Positions 1 through 12,639 are shown, counted from the first letter of the stretch. The stretch is 64,000 bases of DNA from Hymenopus coronatus (GCA_030762935.1 CM060897.1:109520176-109584175), one strand, 5' to 3'. Notes: generated by a model not told the origin, from the letters alone. A program made the numbers and translations.

Positions 1-490
1 AAAGCTGTCGCTATGGGATTGTGATTCAAATTTGCTTCTTTGCATGACCCGGAGTAATAACAAAAAGCACACATACACAAAATTCTAGATATCATTCCAA
101 AATATACTTTTATCTTCATGGACATATATCTAACATACGCATTTTAATTAAAATCGTTAGAACCATTTTTGAGTACACAAAATTTTCAAAAAAATTCCAT
201 GTGAAGTGTAGTTTGGTGTAGAGGTTTTTTCAAGAAGATCTTCATGCCGCGTCATGGAAGAAGCTAATTTAATTATCATGTTTGGTATTTAACCGACGTT
301 TCATTTTTTGGTTATGTTGTTCACATAAACATGCATACACAGATAGACACTCATATGGGACTTTTTCTAAGTTTTTTCCAGGAGCCCTCAAAACATGTAT
401 GTCCGGTAAAATCTAGGTATCAATTTTTCGGGTGGAATACAATCTCTACTTCATCTACTATATACATACATAGTAATTAGTGGAAAAAGT
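1..490 (+). mobile_element. Family H copy (3' half, cut by window edge)
   Basis: Family H is the dominant repeat of this window. This copy is in the forward orientation and enters the window already truncated. It shows the conserved block around ATCGTTAGAACCATTTTTGAG, a CA-rich stretch near 330-350, the segment ending GGTATCAATTTTTCGGGTGG, and a degenerate terminal palindrome ending GGAAAAAGT followed by AAAA. Another forward copy follows within a few bases. Confidence 0.75.
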
Positions 491-496
491 AAAACA

Positions 497-1318
497 TATG
501 ATGTAATCCATTCATATGACTTTCTACAACAAATTATTCTTAAAAAAGTACATTCTGTCCTCTGCTTAGTTTTAATCGAGTTAAATATTGGCAGAAATAT
601 TACTTTATTCTTTCTAAGTACAAGGGAAGTAAAATATATATACTAGAACTAAAGCGATAGTAAAATACTTAATTGCCAGCCGTTATGTGATGCGATTGAA
701 ATTCCATTCTCCTTGCTTGACCAAGATGAAAAAAAAAAAAAAAAGAATAACTACTTCCTAGTTGAGAAAACTCTAAGTATTGGAAATACGTCGGAAATAG
801 CTATATCACCAAAAATATGTAAATGAAAGAAAGTATGTATTTTAATATGCTCTACATTTTTTGTGTAATAGGTTTTCCCATAAAATTCAAGATATACATT
901 TTAATTGTATATAAATTGTTTAATGTGCTGTATTTTAAAAAATCGTTAAAGCCCCTTTTGAGAAAAGCAACATCTTCAAAATGTTTTCTATGTTAAAGGG
1001 TAGTTTAGGATGGAGGAATTTTCCTCAATCTTCGTGTCGCATTCTTGGAAGATACTAAACTTAAATACCGATTTGGTAGTTTATCGGCTTTTCGTTTCTG
1101 AGTTATCATGTGTACAGACACGGACACGCACGTGCGGACTGTGCTTCTTCTAAATATGTTTTTTTTTTCTTCTTTTTTTTATAGGGGTTTCTGAAACGTA
1201 TACTTCCATGAAATCTCGGTATATAATTTTTTATTTGAATTGAGACCGTTAATTAGCCTCGTCGTAATAATGACAGTCATTCTATTAATTATCTACATGT
1301 ATATAAATAAAGAAAGTT
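497..1318 (+). mobile_element. Family H copy, nearly full length, diverged
   Basis: Begins with the family start (ATGATGTAATCCATTCATATG) and reads through the usual internal blocks to a degenerate 3' end near AAAGAAAGTT. The A-run at 730-743 and the purine-rich bases around it are extra to the family consensus. It lies head-to-tail behind the copy at 1-490, with only the A-run and about two bases between them. Confidence 0.7.
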
Positions 1319-1736
1319 AACATTTATTAATTTGTATACATAGGAACCAAGAAGTCAGTTGTTGACTTGAAAGCTATACAGAATCCTGACGCCAGACTAC
1401 AGAGAAGGGTGAGAAGTTGCTTCCATTGTGAAAGTCACGTGCGAATTTCTTATACAGGGGCAGTCCAGTTTAAAACCCACGAGGGGACTTCTGCTTTATA
1501 TTCGTAGTATCACGTGGTTATTATGACTATTCTGTGAGATTCGCAATGGTTTTTGGGTCACGATGGTGTCATTTTGGCGGAATTTCTAACCAATCAGGAA
1601 GAAGCCACCATGACACCGGTTTTAATATAAAGGAAGTAGGGTTCGACACATCGTGGTCATTTATCAAGAATTTGCCCGCGAGAGGCAACGTCGTTTATCA
1701 AGAATCTGTCCATGAGATGCCGTAGATCGTCGTTCT

Positions 1737-1798
<62 letters not shown>

Positions 1799-2110
1799 TT
1801 CGCGAACGAAGATTGTTATGAGAAGAAACTGTTAGTGAATTAAAGGAACGTCGCTCACCTATTTAATAGTCGGCTCGTGATTATTTGAGAGTGAATTGTG
1901 CCATGCACTTAACGTAGAAACAGTGTAATTGAGAGTACGTGTGAGTGGGTGGTAAGAGTACCAGTCAGCAGAATAACAGTGTACAGCAAGGTGCTTATTT
2001 TGGAATCTCCTTGTAGAATAAATAACAGTAAGTTCACAAGTGTTTTCTTCACAATTAAAAGATCTCTCCTACAACTCCTCCCACTTGCCAAATCCACGCC
2101 AGAGAGAGCC
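1319..2110 (+). promoter_or_regulatory. LTR-like or promoter-like block: CCAAT, TATA, poly(A) signal, splice-donor-like end
   Basis: CCAATCA lies at 1590-1596 and TATAA at 1626-1630, 36 bp apart. A poly(A) signal AATAAA is at 2017-2022 and an AAGTGTT motif at 2038. Shortly after are short open frames (ATGs at 2111 and 2138) that both run into a good splice donor (CAG|GTACGTGAG) near 2170. A run of 52 A's at 1743-1794 interrupts the block. The same motif order and spacing recur at 15,574-16,150. It could be a diverged LTR with leader, or the promoter and first exon of an unknown transcript. No coding homology was recognised. Confidence 0.35.
1743..1794 (+). repeat. Poly(A) run, 52 bases
   Basis: An uninterrupted run of A's directly after CTGTAAAT, so that the run itself completes an AATAAA signal. 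It may be the tail of a retroposed transcript whose body is the preceding sequence. No target duplication was identified. Confidence 0.9.
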
Positions 2111-2171
2111 AATGATCGCGCAAGACAGACTAACGCCATGGCAACCCATCCAAGAAGAGCTTCAGTATCAG

Positions 2172-3897
2172 GTACGTGAGTGTAGTGGAGTTGATTTGAA
2201 TTGGCGCTTAGGTACGCCGCACATAAGCGCCCACGTTGAGGCGTAAAACTCAACAACGTAAACTTCCTATTACACATGACTGTCCGACGTGCGGTGTAAA
2301 CTACAAACCACCACCATATAAAGTCTCGTTCCATATAACCTCACAACGTGAGGTAATTAACCAATAAAAATCCCGTTACAGAATGCAATACCTTCTCTAC
2401 CTATGTACACTGTACTAAGTAGAGAAAGTAAAAAACTGAAGTTTTGCATTTAATATTTGCTACAGTCACTTTTAATTATAGAGCATGAAGAGTAGCAATA
2501 TTAAGATGGTTAACATTTGGGCACTATTCAAACTGGCCTTAAAATTTCATGCAATAGCGAGAAGCAATTGAAAATTGTAAGAATCAAGTATTGAGCAAGT
2601 ACTGAACAATTTGACCAATGAACAACGGATATTATGGAAAACGCTTACGGCATAAAAAGTTACTTAAACAAATTTGTGTTTTAAAGAGCTAAATATTCTT
2701 TTACTTTGTCTAGCTGGTATGTACAATGTACACCCGTGGCCAGAAAAAAACGAGCCTAGTCTGGAACGTCAAATTCATCCCTCACGGCACAGTCCCGTAC
2801 ACACCATCCACGATACAATTGTATAGCGAGAGCAACAAGTTGTCAGAATTTCCAAATCTTAGTATTACTAATCCATATGCTCAATAATCATAACCATATA
2901 TAACGTAAACTTCTTCAACAGTAAACTATCAATATTAACTAAAAATAGTAACGACACAAAACATGATATAATTTGGGTTGTAAAACCTGCCACTTTCCAC
3001 GTGGTGTTCACTGTGGCGCTGTGACAAAACCTAAGTTACTTCTCTGGTGAGGGCTGCAGGCTCGCTTCTCGCAGCAAACATTCCTTCCCTTAATGATTTT
3101 GAATCAACACATTTTACCATTTATTTTAGACATACTTATTTTTTGCATGAAATTCGGTACAATTAATAATATAATAGTTATTATGATGCTTCTCTGGGTG
3201 TTTCATTCCACCGAATATCAATATGCTGCACACGAAATCATGTGGTGCGCAGAAACATTAAAGGTATTCTTAAGAAAACCATGGTTTTTAAATATTATTT
3301 TTAGGATTCAATGTTTTTTTTTAAATTAGCATACTCTTCAAAAGGCGACCAACACACCCTTCATAAACGATCCGTGGTGATCTTCTCATACTTTACTTTA
3401 CTTTTCTTCCACACGTAAAGGAAAGGTGATTGTTATCGTCCAAGGGAGACCCGATACGGTGCAAAATACGTGGATTCACAATTCCATTATAGTCGCCTAT
3501 CTGTAACGTGTTGGAGTAGTTTACCAAGGGACGGTCTAGTGTGCAGTGGTAGCTTGACGATACAATGAACAGTCTGCAATACACGGTAATACTCGATAAT
3601 ATTTTGATTCCCTCTGTGAGAATGTGTTCTCTAGTGAATGTGTGGGCTGAGGTAAAAAGAGAGCTGCACTCCAATTACCTGTAAATGGGCGAAGGACAAA
3701 ATATGGCTTCTGGGCACCAATTCAAGAAGCCTGGGCTCTTGTAGCTTCTCGTCCATATTACTGTAGGCATTTATTTTGTCTATGCTCCGAAGTTTGGAGA
3801 CAGTTATACAGGTTAGGGGTTCATTCACCCGATATTAATTGTGTTTATGTTTTGGGTTTCAGTTTTAGAAGATAAAAGTTTATTTAAACAGATTTTT
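2172..3897. other. No recognised feature
   Basis: AT-rich DNA with only short open frames and no family match that I recognise. One minus-strand frame (3828 down to about 3681) ends at a donor-like CAG|GTAATT, but nothing else supports an exon. Confidence 0.4.
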
Positions 3898-4793
3898 ACT
3901 TTCTCTACACGTACTATGTACATGGTGTATAGAGAAGGTGCATCAATGTACCAACGCACCAATACCGAAATTTCACCAGAAATACAACGTTTTTGGTAAA
4001 AAAAGGTCCGTGTGTGTGTGGGGGGGGGGGGTATGTCTGTGGACAGCATAACTCAAAAACGATAAGTTCGTTAAATACCAAACTTGATATTTTAATTCAG
4101 TATCTTTCAAGGATACGACACGAGGATTTTCAGGAAAATACGCCCTCCCCCCATCACAACTATCCTTTACATGGAAAACTTTTCGAACATTTTGATTTTC
4201 TCAAAAATGGCTCTAACGATTTTTATTAAAATATCGTACCTATATTAAAGATATTTACCTGGCAAATAAAATGTATATCTTGATTTTCTGGGAATATCCT
4301 CTGAAGATTACTTTACTGGATGAATTTTACGGAAGTTTACATAACTGGCAAACCATAAGTGATAGAAAAAAACTTACTGAACAGAAGTTGTAAGGTTCGT
4401 TAAAACACACAAGTTATGTTATATACTTTTTTCGTGGAGTGGATCGTTTTTAGATATTCCTTGTTATTGGTTTCAGCTTTAAAAGACTTATACTTTTCTT
4501 ATACCGGAATTTGTCCATACAAACAAAAGAACTTCAGTCACATAGCAACCAGCTTTTGACTATCACTTTAGTCTATAGTGCTCCTTTATTTCCCTTCTAC
4601 TTGAATAGAGGCAAATAATAGAACTATTTTTGCTAATTTTTTCTCGATTAGCATGAAGAAAAAGGAGAATAAGCTTTTCAACAATAATTTTTTCTCGATT
4701 AGCATGAAGAAAAAGGAGAATAAGCTTTTTAACAATAATTTGTTGCAGAGACGTGCAGAAAGTCACATGAATGGAATACATCAGAGTATTTTA
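3898..4793 (-). mobile_element. Family H copy, full length, reverse
   Basis: Starts on the plus strand with TTTTT then ACTTTCTCTACACGTACTA, the terminal palindrome, and ends with the reversed start motif (CACATGAATGGAATACATCAGA). The microsatellite has become GTGTGTGTG followed by a G-run at about 4018-4030. A ~60-bp unit around 4620-4740 (TTTTTCTCGATTAGCATGAAG) is duplicated in tandem inside this copy. Confidence 0.85.
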
Positions 4794-5174
4794 GTTATTT
4801 AACACGGGTATTAGTAGAATTATTTCTTTGCATAGTTAGATAACTGCTATACCAAAGTTATACCATTGCAATATTATTATCTGCATATCCAGTCATAAAA
4901 TTAAGAAAGAAACAAACAAAAATTATAATAATAATAATGACCCTGGCGAGGGTTGAATCTAGGAAATTATAAGAGGAAGCAAGAAAAGGTACCTTAATCT
5001 CTCGACCATCGTAACGTAGTTCTGAGAGCTGTTTCCAGTACTCAGAAGTTAAGCATTTCTTTGTCAGTCACTGACCACTGTACGGTTCATTCGTGTGTGC
5101 TGTGAACATATAGCTTTTACGAAGATAACCGAAGCTCCTCGAACGACACGGAGTCTGGGGATGACTAATTTTTT

Positions 5175-6043
5175 GGCGACGGCTGTACATAGTGGATAAA
5201 TAAGGTATTGTATTCCACCCAAAAATTCACTGTCTAGATTTCATCGGAAATATATGTTTTGAGGTCCTCTGAGTCTGAAAAAAGGTTTTTAGATAAAGGT
5301 TCGTGTGTGTGGACAGCATAGCTCAAAAACAAAAAGACCATTAAATACCAAACTTGGTATTTTTGTTTGGTTTCTTCCAAAAATGCGACACGAATATTTT
5401 AAAGTAAATCTCTTTATCATCAATTATCCTTAACATGGAAAAAAATTCGAAAATTTTTGTTTTCTAAAATACGACTCAACGATTTCGATTAAAATCCCGT
5501 ATATTAAGACATTTACATCCCAAATATAATGTATGTTTTGAATTTTCTGGGAGTAGCCTCTTAAGACGTTTTTATTATGAACGAATTTTACCGAATTTTT
5601 CTTAACTGCTAAACCGTAAGGGATAGACAAAAACTTACTACACAAAAACTGTAGATATTTTCAAAACATACAATTTATGTCCTTTACGGTTCTTTTGTAG
5701 AGGTAACCGTTTCCGAGATATTCTTTGTGATTGTTTTCAATTGTAAAGTACTTATAGATACTTTTCTCAGACAGGAAGTGTCCATTTTTCTTTTGTTCTA
5801 CTACTGGCCAAGCAAAGAAGCGATTTAGAACGACAATCGCATAATGACGGGTTTTAAAACATTTGACTATCACTTTAGCATAGTGCATTCCTTTAGTTCC
5901 CTTCTACTTATAAGGAAATATGTAATGAAAACATAGTGCCAATGTTTATCCCGATTAACATGGTGTAGAAAGAAGAATAGTCTTTTGGAAGAAGTTTGTT
6001 TGTAGAGCAGCTAGAGAAAGTCACATGAATGTAACACATTAGA
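5175..6043 (-). mobile_element. Family H copy, reverse, outer palindrome arm lost
   Basis: Only the inner half of the 3' hairpin remains (TGTACATAGTGGATA). The rest is collinear with the family and ends CACATGAATGTAACACATTAGA followed by TTTT. Confidence 0.8.
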
Positions 6044-6059
6044 TTTTATGAAAATTATT

Positions 6060-6460
6060 TAATTTATTCAAGGGACCTCAAAAGTGTATTTTGTGAATTC
6101 TGGAATCGCATTTTTGGGTGGATTGCAATTCGATTGCTAATTTTGAGAATTGTGTATTTTGGTAAAGAAAATAGTAACGTGTAAAGTTGTAGTAAAGTTT
6201 GAGGAAAAAGAGATTACGGCAAGCTAACCTGACGGAGAGAAAAAAAGTATCTTGATCATAAAAGCTCATCACCACATATTATAACAACAGACACACAGGA
6301 ACACACAGGTTCAAAAAGAGGCATTCATGGACCTTTTCTAAAAATACTTATTTGCAATTCGGTGGTCTCAAAACGTGTATTTCCGGTGGCCTTGGTATAT
6401 GATTTTGGTTAGAATACAATATTTCCCCCAATTACTATATGTAGTAGAAACATAATACAT
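6060..6460 (+). mobile_element. Family H 3' fragments, rearranged
   Basis: Two pieces of the forward 3' end lie close together: one near 6075-6135 (CAAGGGACCTCAAAAGTG, then TTTTTGGGTGGATTGCAATTC) and a longer one from about 6285 (CA-rich, then GGTCTCAAAACGTGTATTTC and TAGAATACAATA). The sequence between them is not family consensus, so this is a broken copy or two overlapping fragments. Confidence 0.55.
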
Positions 6461-6569
6461 TTAATTGCAAGTGAATAAAATAAAATAAAGTTTTTACATG
6501 CATAGTCAGTCCTACTTGTACCATATATAAAAATTATCTTACACATTATCTTTTCTTTGTTCCCTTTTT

Positions 6570-7686
6570 ACTTTCTCTACACGTACTATGTAAGTATGTT
6601 ATAACGTAGAAGGTATAGTACTCCGATCCAAAATTGATGTCAGGACTTCACCAACGTATATATTTTGGAAACCCTTGAATTCAAAAATAATTTTTAGAAA
6701 ATAGTCCATGTGTATGTGTGTGTGGAGGCTCTGGACAGCATGACTCAAAAATGAATAGTTGGTTATATACCAAACTTGGCAGTTTAGTATCTTCCAAGAA
6801 TGCAGTATGACGATTTTTAGGAAAATCCCTCCGCCCCAAACTAGACTTTATTGAAGTATTCGTCGAAATTTTCGATTTTCTCAAAAACTAGTCCAACAAT
6901 TTTAATTAAAACACGCTATATTAAAGATATTTGCATGAAAAATAAAATGTATATCTTGAGTTTATTGGGACAAACCTCTAAAGACCTCTTCATTTTGGAT
7001 TATTTTTGTATAACTTATAAACCACAAGATATAGACAGAAACTTACTGCATTAAACACGTAGATCTCGTTAAAACACGTAATTTATGAATATACATATTT
7101 TGTATAGTCAACACTTTCAAGGAATTCTTTGTTATTGGCTTCAATTTTAAACTATTTAAACTTTTCTCAAACGGGAAGTCATGTTTTGTTTCATACCTCT
7201 GTTTTTATTTTTTATTGTTTTATTTATGTAACCCCCTTTAACATCTAAGGTCATATTGGGGGCTTTGCACTTCAAACAACTCGTCTATAGGTTCTTTTAT
7301 GTTTGGTTTAAATACTTTTATTTTCCTCAAACGCACACACATTCATTCTCACAGACATAGGATAGGGGGATAGGACATAATTCTTGCTAAAGAAAAATTC
7401 CCCACCACAGCCGGGAATCGAACCCGGGACCTTCGGGATGAGAAGTCAGCTCTTTTGTTTTACTCCTAGCCACGCAAATAAACCGAATTTCAATTGTTTA
7501 ACGATTTTACTATTACGTTAGCCTAGTGTATTCCCTCGTTTCTCTTCTACTTATAAGGAAGCAATTAATAAGGCCATTTCTGCTAATGTTTATCTCGATT
7601 AGCATGATGTAGATAATCCTATAATCATTTGTAACAATAGTTTGTTTGTAGAACAGGTAGAGCAAGACATGTGAATTGAACACCTC
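6570..7686 (-). mobile_element. Family H copy, reverse, split by a SINE
   Basis: Runs from the terminal palindrome (ACTTTCTCTACACGTACTA) to GACATGTGAATTGAACACC. The copy is interrupted at about 7200-7450 by a SINE C element; family sequence resumes with GTTTTACTCCTAGCCACGC. The microsatellite is short (TGTGTATGTGTGTGTG near 6710). Confidence 0.8.
7200..7452 (-). mobile_element. SINE C (tRNA-headed), inside family H
   Basis: Read on the minus strand, a tRNA-like head carries a box B match GGTTCGATTCCC (plus-strand 7410-7430). It is followed by a spacer with a CA/TG repeat and a tail containing AAAGCCCCCAATATGACC. The same arrangement recurs near 18,065, 19,578 and 50,576. The box A side of the head is eroded. 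Confidence 0.65.
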
Positions 7687-7939
7687 TGGTTTTTTATTCT
7701 TCCATTTTCTTGGTGCAAGGAACGACTCAAGGAAGAAAGAAACAAAAACTGTCCATGTGTGGAACCTGCAGGAAAAAGGGAAGAGCATACCGTACATACC
7801 ACAGGAAGTTTTGAGGGTAGACAAAATCAGACAAGGAGCCGTTGCATGTCTTGTAACATGCATGTTTTTGTTTTCTTGTTTTTAACAGATAGTATCTATC
7901 ATTATAATAACAAAATATTAGTAATATGATAGCATACCA

Positions 7940-8095
7940 AAGGAGATGGCTGGACGACAAAGGTATGTGGCTCGCATTTGGGAGGATCCAGGTTCGTTTC
8001 CTCAATCGCCCGCACTGAGCTTAGATCTTTCATGGATTTCTCTGGTCCATAGGCAAATGCAAGAGAGATTTCTCATCTACCATTATTTTATTTTC
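7940..8095 (+). mobile_element. tRNA-like SINE fragment
   Basis: Contains a box B-like GATCCAGGTTCGTTTCC at about 7983-7999, followed by a non-tRNA body. No second full copy is present here to define its limits. It could be a degenerate member of one of the other SINE families. Confidence 0.35.
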
Positions 8096-8104
8096 ATCAT
8101 TTGA

Positions 8105-8280
8105 TAACTAGTAAACTGAAAGAAATTATCAAAATCTTAATACAAAAAATATAGATCTGGTTAAAACACGCAATTAATATCAACTTTTTTGTGGCCTTAA
8201 CCATTTCCGAGATATTCCGTTTTGTTGTTTTAGTTTTTCAATGGTTTTACTTTTCTTAAATGGGAAGTAGTATTGACATA
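8105..8280 (-). mobile_element. Family H internal fragment, reverse
   Basis: Matches the segment TATAGATCTGGTTAAAACACG and CCATTTCCGAGATATTCC through TTAAATGGGAAGTA of the reverse family sequence. It has lost both ends. Confidence 0.6.
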
Positions 8281-8289
8281 TTTTCTTAT

Positions 8290-8640
8290 TATATTTATTT
8301 ATATATTTTATCTTACCAAGCGGGAGACCTGGGTTCGATTCCCAGAGCGTGGGGATTTTTCCCAAGCTCGGACACCTAGACCGGGGTGCACTCAGCCTCG
8401 TGGGGTCCCTGGGGAGCCAATTGCGGAGCTATTTGATGGAGAAGTAGTGGCTCCAGATCATGAGGACCGCATTAACCGGCCGGGAGGGATTCGAGACGCT
8501 GACCATGTCTCACCCTCCAATACTGCACCCCATCCATGACGTCTGTCATGGACCAAGATGGGGGACGCAGCGGTCGGGCGGTAGGCCAAGGTTCCTTGTG
8601 AGCTGTCGTGCCATGGAGTTATGTTTTATATTTTATTATA
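8290..8640 (+). mobile_element. SINE D (tRNA-like box B, GC-rich body)
   Basis: A perfect box B-type GGGTTCGATTCCC sits at about 8331-8343. It is followed by about 280 bp of relatively GC-rich sequence (CCTAGACCGGGGTGCACTC to GTGAGCTGTCGTGCC) unlike its AT-rich surroundings. The 5' (box A) part is not clear. It lies between two family H fragments of opposite orientation. Confidence 0.5.
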
Positions 8641-8644
8641 TATC

Positions 8645-9263
8645 TATTAGCTGGTTGCGATGGGATTGAAATCCGGTTGTATTTTAAAATTGAAACCATC
8701 TCGGAAAGGGTCAACGTCACAACAAAAATGCATGTAACAAATTGTGTGTATAACGAGATGTTCATTTTATATATAGTAAGTTTTTGTCCATCTCTTACGT
8801 TTACCAGTTGTGCAAAATTCAGCGAAATCCATTCATAATAAAGAGGTCTTCAGATACTGTGCCCTGAAAACTGAAGATATAAAACTTGTTTGTCATGTAA
8901 GTATCTTGAATATACAGTGTTTTAGTCAAAATCGTTAGAACCATTTTTAGAGAATCAACATTTTTGAACATTTTTCCAGGTAAAGGGAAGTTGAGGGTGG
9001 GGGGATTTTCTTGAAGATTTTCGCATCGCATCTTTGATACTGAACGTGAGTACAAAGTTTGGTATTTAACGAAAGTTTTTGAGCCATACTGCCGACAGTC
9101 ACACATTCTAACACAGGCATAAACACGGACATTTTTTTAAAAATGCCTTTTTTTTATTTAGGGGTTCCCAAAACATGTATTTCCGGTGAAATATCGGTAT
9201 CAAATTTTGGGTGCTATACAATTCCATCTCTATACACTATGCACATGTAAGTGTAGAGAAAGT
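8645..9263 (+). mobile_element. Family H copy, 3' two-thirds, forward
   Basis: Begins inside the family at AGCTGGTTGCGATGGG and continues to the 3' terminal palindrome (CTATACACTATGCACATG, GTGTAGAGAAAGT) followed by AAAAA. The microsatellite region is contracted to scattered CACA. Confidence 0.8.
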
Positions 9264-9269
9264 AAAAAT

Positions 9270-10274
9270 AAATAAAAAGCTACATAACAACGGCTATCAA
9301 ATGTTTCTTTCTCATAGAAGTTCTTTGCAACCAACCAAAGTTTTAATTACATATTTCGTTTCGTAACCGGCTTACTCACGTGTGTTATAATTGTGTATTG
9401 CAGTTCCAACTTTTTTTCGTTTTTTCAAATGTTTCCTCGATTCTTTAACAATACACTTCCCACATGCAATATAGTATTACAATATTATATCTTCATTATA
9501 GTTTGATCCTTCTGCTTTAATCATCTCTAGTTTTGTTACGTTTTATAAATCCTAAAATGGCAGCACACTCTGTTGGACTACAATATATAGCAATCAGGTA
9601 ACGTATTCGTGTTTTCAACCGCTGAAAAGGACATCAATATGTCCTGTATTAAAGTTGGAGCTAATTTAACTGCTAAAGTGCTAAGCGAAATGAAATAGAA
9701 TTGGTAATTTCGCTTGAATAAGTTGAACTTTGACCTTTATACGCATACATTTCAGATATTGAAAAATGCAATTATAATTCCTCGTGGTTGTACAAAAGCT
9801 TTTGCTCTTTGCAATCAAATGCTTAATCAAAAGACCTGGTACATTCATTAAATGCTGAATACAGTTTTATTCGAGTTAAGAAATAAAACATTCAGTTGTT
9901 TTATTTTAGTTATGCTTGGATAAAACATGCAATTTTCGACTAAATTCATAGTGCTGAGCTTGTGATGATGCCAGAAACTTTATCAATCAGTATATTAGAG
10001 ACTTGGGAAGACAGCTGACATTTGTGCGCAAACATTACCACTCCTCCCTTTTTCATACCACACAGCCTGCTTAGCTGTGTACATGACGAACAACAACAAG
10101 CAGTGACGTTTCAATCAGAATGTCACGAGAATGCTAGAAAAAAAGTTCGCTTAGAATGGGTAACTGACTATTTCTGCGTTCAAAATAGTAGCGGCTGAAT
10201 GTTTAGTGTGTTCAAAACTGTTGTGCTACTTGAAAAATTATATAACATTAGACAATATTTTAATTCTGCACATA
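9270..10274. other. No recognised feature
   Basis: AT-rich DNA flanking the hAT element. No open frame, tRNA-like motif or repeat shared with the rest of the window was recognised. Confidence 0.4.
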
Positions 10275-12639
10275 CTAATCAGTAGAGCCCGAATTTTTAT
10301 GCAATATCAAGGTGCGAAATATGTACATATTTATGTAACAAAAACATCAAAATATGTAATGAAATATGTAATGTCAACAAAATGTGTAAAATTATGTAAT
10401 ATTCTAAAAGCTAAGATTACCACCTCAAATCTAAATTGTAATTTGATGGGTCTGCAAGTACGTAAATTAATTACGAGTTAAAATTTAAAGACTAAATATA
10501 GAATTAATTAAGGGAAAATGTTTTGTTTTATGCATAATTTAGTCTAACATTTATTTTCAAGTAGGTAATTACGAAATAAGAAATATGTGTTTTGGATTAT
10601 ATTTATTAAAATTACTCATTTCATATAATTATTTTACTTAAATTTTAGACGGGAAAGCAATGTTGAAATACTGAACCAATTTATCAATGGGTGAAACAAT
10701 TAATTCAAAATAATTAAATTTTATAGTGAGGATGCATTGACATACAATGAACAACCAGGCATTTTCATTTTGAGTCTTTTGCTTCTTTCAACGTACAGTA
10801 AATAACCATATACTTTTCCATATTTTCAGGGGTCATGGTTTGTCTCCTTTCGGATAAAATGGTCTTATAAGCCGAGAAGCTTCTCTCCATGTCACACAAA
10901 GTAACAGGAGCATATTTTAGCACAGGAATCTGATTTACAGAGAAATGTTTTGGTAAATCGACCCTGTCACCATGTAGCACTTTAGACATGGACACAAGCG
11001 TAGAGTTCCCTGGACAGCTTTGAATTTTTTACCTACCTTCCTTCATCTCCTGCAACTACTCTAAGCTTCTATGATGCACATTCCATTATATCCATAGATT
11101 CGTGAAGAAGGGGACCTGATGCTTCCAACTGCTTGATGGTGATAGGCAACCACCTGTAGTTACTCTTAATGTTTGCCACTTTCGGATCTTTAAAGATGTC
11201 CTGAGATTCACGTAAGAAACAGCTACTTCTGAAGAAAACATGTTCCCCACTGACTGGACTCGTTAAAAATGTTCACAATAGAAGTTGATAGCTTCTAACC
11301 ACGTACCCCAGCTTGTATGTACTGGCTCAGGAGGCAAAGGGAGATGTTGGAGATGATTTTTATAGTACTGAATTCTGTGCGGTGCTTTCACGAAAACCTT
11401 TTTTGTTGCCGATATCAACTTATTCACACAGGCAAAATTATTTCTTTCTTGTTTAGCAACGCGTTGAAATGTATAGGCCAGGCAGGTGAAGTGAAATGCA
11501 TTTGGGTAGAAAACCTTAAGAACAGTAGCAGCTTTAATCATGTATGCTGCGGCATCTGAATACACAATTAAAACCTTTCCCTCACACATACACAGAATCT
11601 TCATCCCACCATTTACGAATCTTGCAATTATAGAATGATTTGTTTGTTCTAACACCTTACAACAGATTAGAAATCGTTTTGCTGCACTTTCGGAATCTAG
11701 TTTTTCTACTACTAAATTTGCTATGTACAGAACCATGTCATCTGAGTTTCATCGACGGCAAACCAAATACGAGAGTCTCCAATTTCATTCCGTATATGAG
11801 CAACTGCTTCTTTTCATAATACATATGAAGATACTTTTTTGTCAAAGTAGATTCGTCAGGAATAACCTTCTTGCAATATTTTTCTAGCAAGGAGCGAAAT
11901 TGAGGAATTTGAAGTTTATGCCACGGAATATTAGTTGCAAAAATTGCACTGCACAGGCATTTTAAAAAATTATTTCCGGAAGGTTCATGTTGCATTTGTG
12001 TCAACAGAACTTGCTTTCTAGAAGACTGTAGGTGTTTGTTGCGTATGTGAAGAGCACTCTTGTTCCAATTGAGATTTCATGGAACAGCCAATTCTTTTAC
12101 CGCCTGCTTCACAGACTATTATTTTTCCGTCGGTTGTAAAGGAGCTATCTAATTTCACCCATGAATTCAATTGGCAGGATAGCGAGGACCCAATTGGTGC
12201 CATTTTACTAAGACTTGCAAGAAACTAACTGCAGTATTATCGCCTGGCTATATTTGATGGTTGTCCAGCGGCTCACTTTGTTTCCTCGCAGTTACTATAT
12301 TCCAAGATGCCGACTACCGCGACAATGGTAACAATAAATTTCTCCAGTCCTTGTAACTGCCCAAAGCGCTACGAGAAACACAACACTGGAGGTCAATATT
12401 GTAGCGCGGCACCTGCTTTGATATAAACGGACAACAATCAGAACGAGGCGAGGCGGTTACTATAGCATTCTTAACTTAATTTGCACCCTATTTCGTAGAT
12501 TGATTTTTGTTGCTTTCAGCAAAACTTGGGAAAACAGTAGTTTATAATGTGACTACAATATTTTTTAAGGGTTCTCATTGAACTATTATGCAGGATTTAA
12601 AATGTGTACTTACATAGAAATCCGGGCTCTACTAATCAG
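10275..12639 (-). mobile_element. hAT-type DNA transposon with TIRs and 8-bp target duplication
   Basis: The body (10,283-12,631, 2,349 bp) starts TAGAGCCCGAATTTTTATG and ends CATAGAAATCCGGGCTCTA, an imperfect ~19-bp terminal inverted repeat. It is flanked on both sides by CTAATCAG (10,275-10,282 and 12,632-12,639), the 8-bp duplication expected of hAT elements. The transposase reads on the minus strand and is broken, so this copy is not autonomous. Near-perfect flanks mean the insertion boundaries are secure. Confidence 0.9.
10765..12203 (-). pseudogene. hAT transposase pseudogene
   Basis: Several minus-strand fragments lie in N- to C-terminal order. At 12,203-12,018 is a stretch with the look of a BED-type zinc finger (TTDGKIIVCE, GKRIGCSMKSQ). 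At 12,004-11,738 and 11,736-11,263 is a long central part including YSDAAAYMIKAATVLKV, FHFTCLAYTFQRVAKQ and PLPPEPVHTSWGTWLEA, typical of a widespread animal hAT group. About 11,240-11,050 reads DPKVANIKSNYRWLPITIKQ with an in-frame stop. At 10,995-10,765 is the C-terminal dimerisation-type segment (CDMERSFSAYKTILSERR). Stops and frame changes separate the blocks, so it cannot make an active transposase. A hAT transposase would cut and rejoin the element's ends in the nucleus. Assignment rests on remembered family patterns plus the independent 8-bp target duplication. Confidence 0.75.

Noticed and set aside
3681..3828. Possible host exon ending in CAG|GTAATT on the minus strand
   Set aside because: No acceptor, homology or partner exon was found; one donor-like site is expected by chance.
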